Shown here: one piece after another, positions 61,747 to 64,000 of the stretch
Layout of the letters: the number at the start of each line of letters is the position of its first letter
Numbering within the stretch: position 1 is the first letter of the stretch
Assembly (NCBI RefSeq): GCF_900143695.1
Contig: NZ_FRFE01000013.1
Span: 62,001 to 126,000 of the forward strand
Direction: 5' to 3'
DNA from: Desulfopila aestuarii DSM 18488
GTDB taxonomy: Bacteria > Desulfobacterota > Desulfobulbia > Desulfobulbales > Desulfocapsaceae
Length of the DNA stretch: 64,000 nt
Made by a program: the position numbers and the translations under genes
Notes under the pieces: model-generated
Databases searched by the model: none
What the model was told of the DNA's origin: nothing
Seen by the model: only the letters and a program-made list of their open reading frames with translations

Positions 61747-62867
61747 TGATCAGGACAGGTTTTCAGATCTTCACTCTCTGGATATATTTTTTGATAAACT
61801 ATGGTTTCTAAAAGGAAACGTCTGCAGAAAAGTGGTCCCTCTTTACCATACCTAACTTTCATGAATGTCACAGAGAATTGAGGAGTTCACTCCTGCGATT
61901 CATGGAGTAAACTACGGGCCCCAAAAGCTCCATTCCCATCGGGGCTGGCGCAGCTGCTGCTTCATCAGCAACACGGACGTCTTTCGATACAACCAATTCA
62001 CGTTATCCTACTGTTTTCTTTGCGGTATTTCGCGTACCGTGGAAGTAGCCTTCATACGTGCAGCATCTACTCCCTTCATAAGATGTTCTGCTGACGCTGA
62101 ACATCGCTATAAACATTTCTTCCATTTCCATCATTCTATCAGCTAGCTAGAGCACTTTAGAAACGACGTTTCTCCCATGTCAACCAAAAGACCAAACAGG
62201 TATATCCCAACCACTATGTGGCCTATTTTTTCATATTGGTACTTTTGTCCCACCTCTGTTAGCCAATAGCTACAATTCCAAACATATATCAGAGTGCAAG
62301 AAACGAAAACTGGCGCCAACCCTTATTAATAGAGAGATGTATCAATTTAAAAAGTCTTGACAAGGGCGCGCGGTATCGAATATTTTGGTCTCAACGTTGA
62401 ATATGCATGACACCTTGCCCACAATTGGGTTATTGTCAGACCAGATAACCAGATTTCCAGTTCAGAGTTTTTTTTGCTGTTCAAATCTGGAAACCAGGTA
62501 TACCGATTTGGCAAATATTGCATAATCTCGTTCTTGCAGCAAACCGTCATGCCAGAGGCGGCCAGCTGCGGTGAACAGGTGTAACCGAGTAAGTAGAACT
62601 CGCAGGCACGTCTGCCCACCATTTGTCAACATATCGAGCCACAACCGCTCACACTCGGTTTACTCAGCTCGACACGTGCCTGCCCCTGTCGGCCCACCCG
62701 CAGCCAAGGCTCCCCACCGTGTCGTCAAGAAAAACGAGAGAAGCACTCGGTCCGATAATCCGAACGGCAACTGGAAGGGAAACCCACCGGACAACCTGCA
62801 CCGGAGATGAGGGTAATAACGCCTCGTTTCCGGTTCAAAACCATTTTTGACTCAAAATGAGGTATGT
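61747..62867. other. long intergenic region before the lactate permease
   Basis: About 1.1 kb without a convincing gene. Reading frames at 61865-62146 (plus), 62347-62622 and 62462-62644 (minus) have no clear ribosome-binding site or recognised domain. The last could be a worn transposase end, but I cannot support that. The region holds the third GAAAC-N3-GTTTC palindrome (62160-62172) and two crossing inverted-repeat pairs: 62583-62590 with 62652-62659 and 62602-62611 with 62675-62684. The right end should contain the permease promoter. Confidence 0.45.
62159..62173. repeat. GAAAC-N3-GTTTC palindrome, copy 3
   Basis: A perfect 6+6 palindrome with a GAC centre, about 700 bases upstream of the lactate permease gene. 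It shares form with the copies at 406-418 and 852-866. Confidence 0.4.
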
Positions 62868-64000
62868 ATGTCACCAGCACTTTTAGCACTTCTGGCCGCG
62901 GCTCCGATACTCGTCGCCGCAGTACTCCTGGTCGGCCTTAACTGGCCTGCCCGTCGCGCAATGCCTGTTGTCTACCTGACCGCAGCTGCTATCGCTCTCT
63001 CCGTCTGGGGAATGAGCATCAACCGTATCCTTGCTTCAACTGTACAGGGCGTAATCATCACCATTTCAGTTCTGTGGATTATTTTTGGAGCCATCATGCT
63101 CCTTAACACCCTTCAGAACTCCGGCGCCATCACTACCATCCGCGCAGGCTTTACCAATATCAGCCCTGATCGCCGGGTACAGACTCTTATTATTGCCTGG
63201 CTCTTCGGCTGCTTCATCGAAGGCGCTTCCGGTTTCGGAACCCCCGCAGCGATTGCCGCCCCTCTGCTGGTTGCCATTGGCTTCCCTGCACTTGGTGCCG
63301 TCATGATCGGCATGATGATCCAGTCCACTCCGGTTTCTTTCGGTGCAGTCGGCACCCCAATTCTTATCGGTGTTAAAAACGGCCTCGACTTTACCGCTAT
63401 CAGCGAGCGATTGGTTAACGTTGGTTCCAGTTGGGAGACCTTCTTGCGCCTTATTACCTCTGAGGTTGCTGTCGGCCACGCCATCGTCGGTACACTTATG
63501 CCATTCTTGATGGTACTTATGCTGACCCGGTTCTTCGGTAAAAACAAGAGCTGGAGTGAAGGCCTTGCCATGGCACCGTTCGCCCTCTTTACTGGTGTAG
63601 CCTTTACCGTTCCTTATGCTCTTACCGGTATCTTCCTTGGACCGGAATTCCCTTCCATCGTTGGTGCTCTTGTTGGTCTTGCCATCGTTGTACCTGCTGC
63701 TAAAGCTGGATTCCTCACCCCGAAGCAATCATGGGATTTCGCTCCTCAGGAAGAGTGGCCGAAAGTCTGGTTCGGCAGCATCGTACCGAAAGCGCCGGCT
63801 GCAGATGAGAAAAAGATCTCCCTGGCAATGGCCTGGGTTCCTTACCTGCTTGTTGCCGGAATCCTTGTTGCAAGCCGTGTTTCTCCGCAGTTCAAAGGCA
63901 TGCTGACAGGTGTTGCCACCGGCATGAAAGATATTATGGGTGAAGCCGGCGTCAGCGCCTCCATTCAGTGGCTCTATCTGCCGGGCGGCATCCTGCTGTT
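62868..64000 (+). CDS. L-lactate permease (5' part)
   Basis: The first 377 codons of a lactate permease of the LctP/LldP family; the gene runs past the window end (full length is usually about 550 residues). The ATG at 62868 has GAGG 5 bases upstream. [16 protein letters not shown] near residue 122 and [11 protein letters not shown] near 155 are family signatures. It imports L-lactate, D-lactate or glycolate with protons. Lactate is a major electron donor for sulfate reducers. Confidence 0.93.
   Translation, partial: MSPALLALLAAAPILVAAVLLVGLNWPARRAMPVVYLTAAAIALSVWGMSINRILASTVQGVIITISVLWIIFGAIMLLNTLQNSGAITTIRAGFTNISPDRRVQTLIIAWLFGCFIEGASGFGTPAAIAAPLLVAIGFPALGAVMIGMMIQSTPVSFGAVGTPILIGVKNGLDFTAISERLVNVGSSWETFLRLITSEVAVGHAIVGTLMPFLMVLMLTRFFGKNKSWSEGLAMAPFALFTGVAFTVPYALTGIFLGPEFPSIVGALVGLAIVVPAAKAGFLTPKQSWDFAPQEEWPKVWFGSIVPKAPAADEKKISLAMAWVPYLLVAGILVASRVSPQFKGMLTGVATGMKDIMGEAGVSASIQWLYLPGGILL

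Noticed and set aside
62462-62644. Possible transposase C-terminal remnant on the minus strand
   Set aside because: The Arg/Leu-rich peptide vaguely recalls DDE transposase tails, but the frame begins after a stop codon, has no catalytic residues or terminal inverted repeats, and I could not support a family.

Overview
The window looks like one stretch of a chromosome from an anaerobic, respiring, Gram-negative bacterium. A sulfate-reducing member of the Desulfobacterota (Desulfobulbales-like) is my best guess. This is an inference from gene content: an L-lactate permease, a b6-type Rieske/cytochrome b complex with multihaem c-type cytochromes, a CASCKK-type zinc module common in that group, abundant ABC uptake systems and a complete glycerol-3-phosphate operon. 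There is no rRNA, tRNA, CRISPR array or intact insertion sequence. Genes are densely packed on both strands; the two largest empty stretches are 71-1050 and 61747-62867.

Layout. Positions 1-7474, mostly minus strand: the first codons of an MFS transporter, a CBS-pair protein, a hybrid histidine kinase, xanthine phosphoribosyltransferase, a polar amino-acid ABC transporter (binding protein, permease, ATPase) and a 53-residue zinc-ribbon protein. 7787-11839, plus: a four-gene Rieske/cytochrome b/dihaem/trihaem electron-transfer complex closed by a strong terminator. 11900-16702: a PhoX-like exported protein, a GNAT acetyltransferase with a DUF3786 protein, and a Cache-PAS-HD-GYP c-di-GMP phosphodiesterase. 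16712-21520, minus: a three-gene unit of an SPFH membrane protein, a double-AAA+ Lon-type protease and a two-TM zinc-module protein. I consider this the most interesting system here. 21902-29710: rubrerythrin-like protein, radical SAM protein, DJ-1 protein, a FadR-type regulator with a clear operator and a TauE/SafE exporter, an SLC13-RCK transporter, and a PA2779/PA2778 pair (small exported peptide plus cysteine-peptidase lipoprotein).

29847-36540: nitroreductase, MFS drug exporter, DUF2293 protein, an ECF nickel/cobalt importer (M-N fusion, T and A components) and a LysE exporter. 36625-45362, minus: a divergent transketolase-like enzyme, an IclR regulator, and a complete dipeptide ABC transporter (dppABCDF order). 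45815-49078, minus: uracil permease, uracil phosphoribosyltransferase and an EamA transporter. 49349-59670, plus: glpR-glpD-glpSTPQUV-glpK, which together import glycerol or glycerol-3-phosphate, phosphorylate glycerol and oxidise glycerol-3-phosphate into the quinone pool. 59926-61746: a chemoreceptor. 62868-64000: an L-lactate permease cut by the window edge.

Functionally the window combines carbon entry (glycerol, lactate, peptides, amino acids), nucleobase salvage (xanthine/guanine, uracil) and respiratory electron transfer from quinol to periplasmic cytochromes, with signalling proteins (hybrid kinase, HD-GYP, chemoreceptor) and envelope quality control (SPFH/Lon) alongside.
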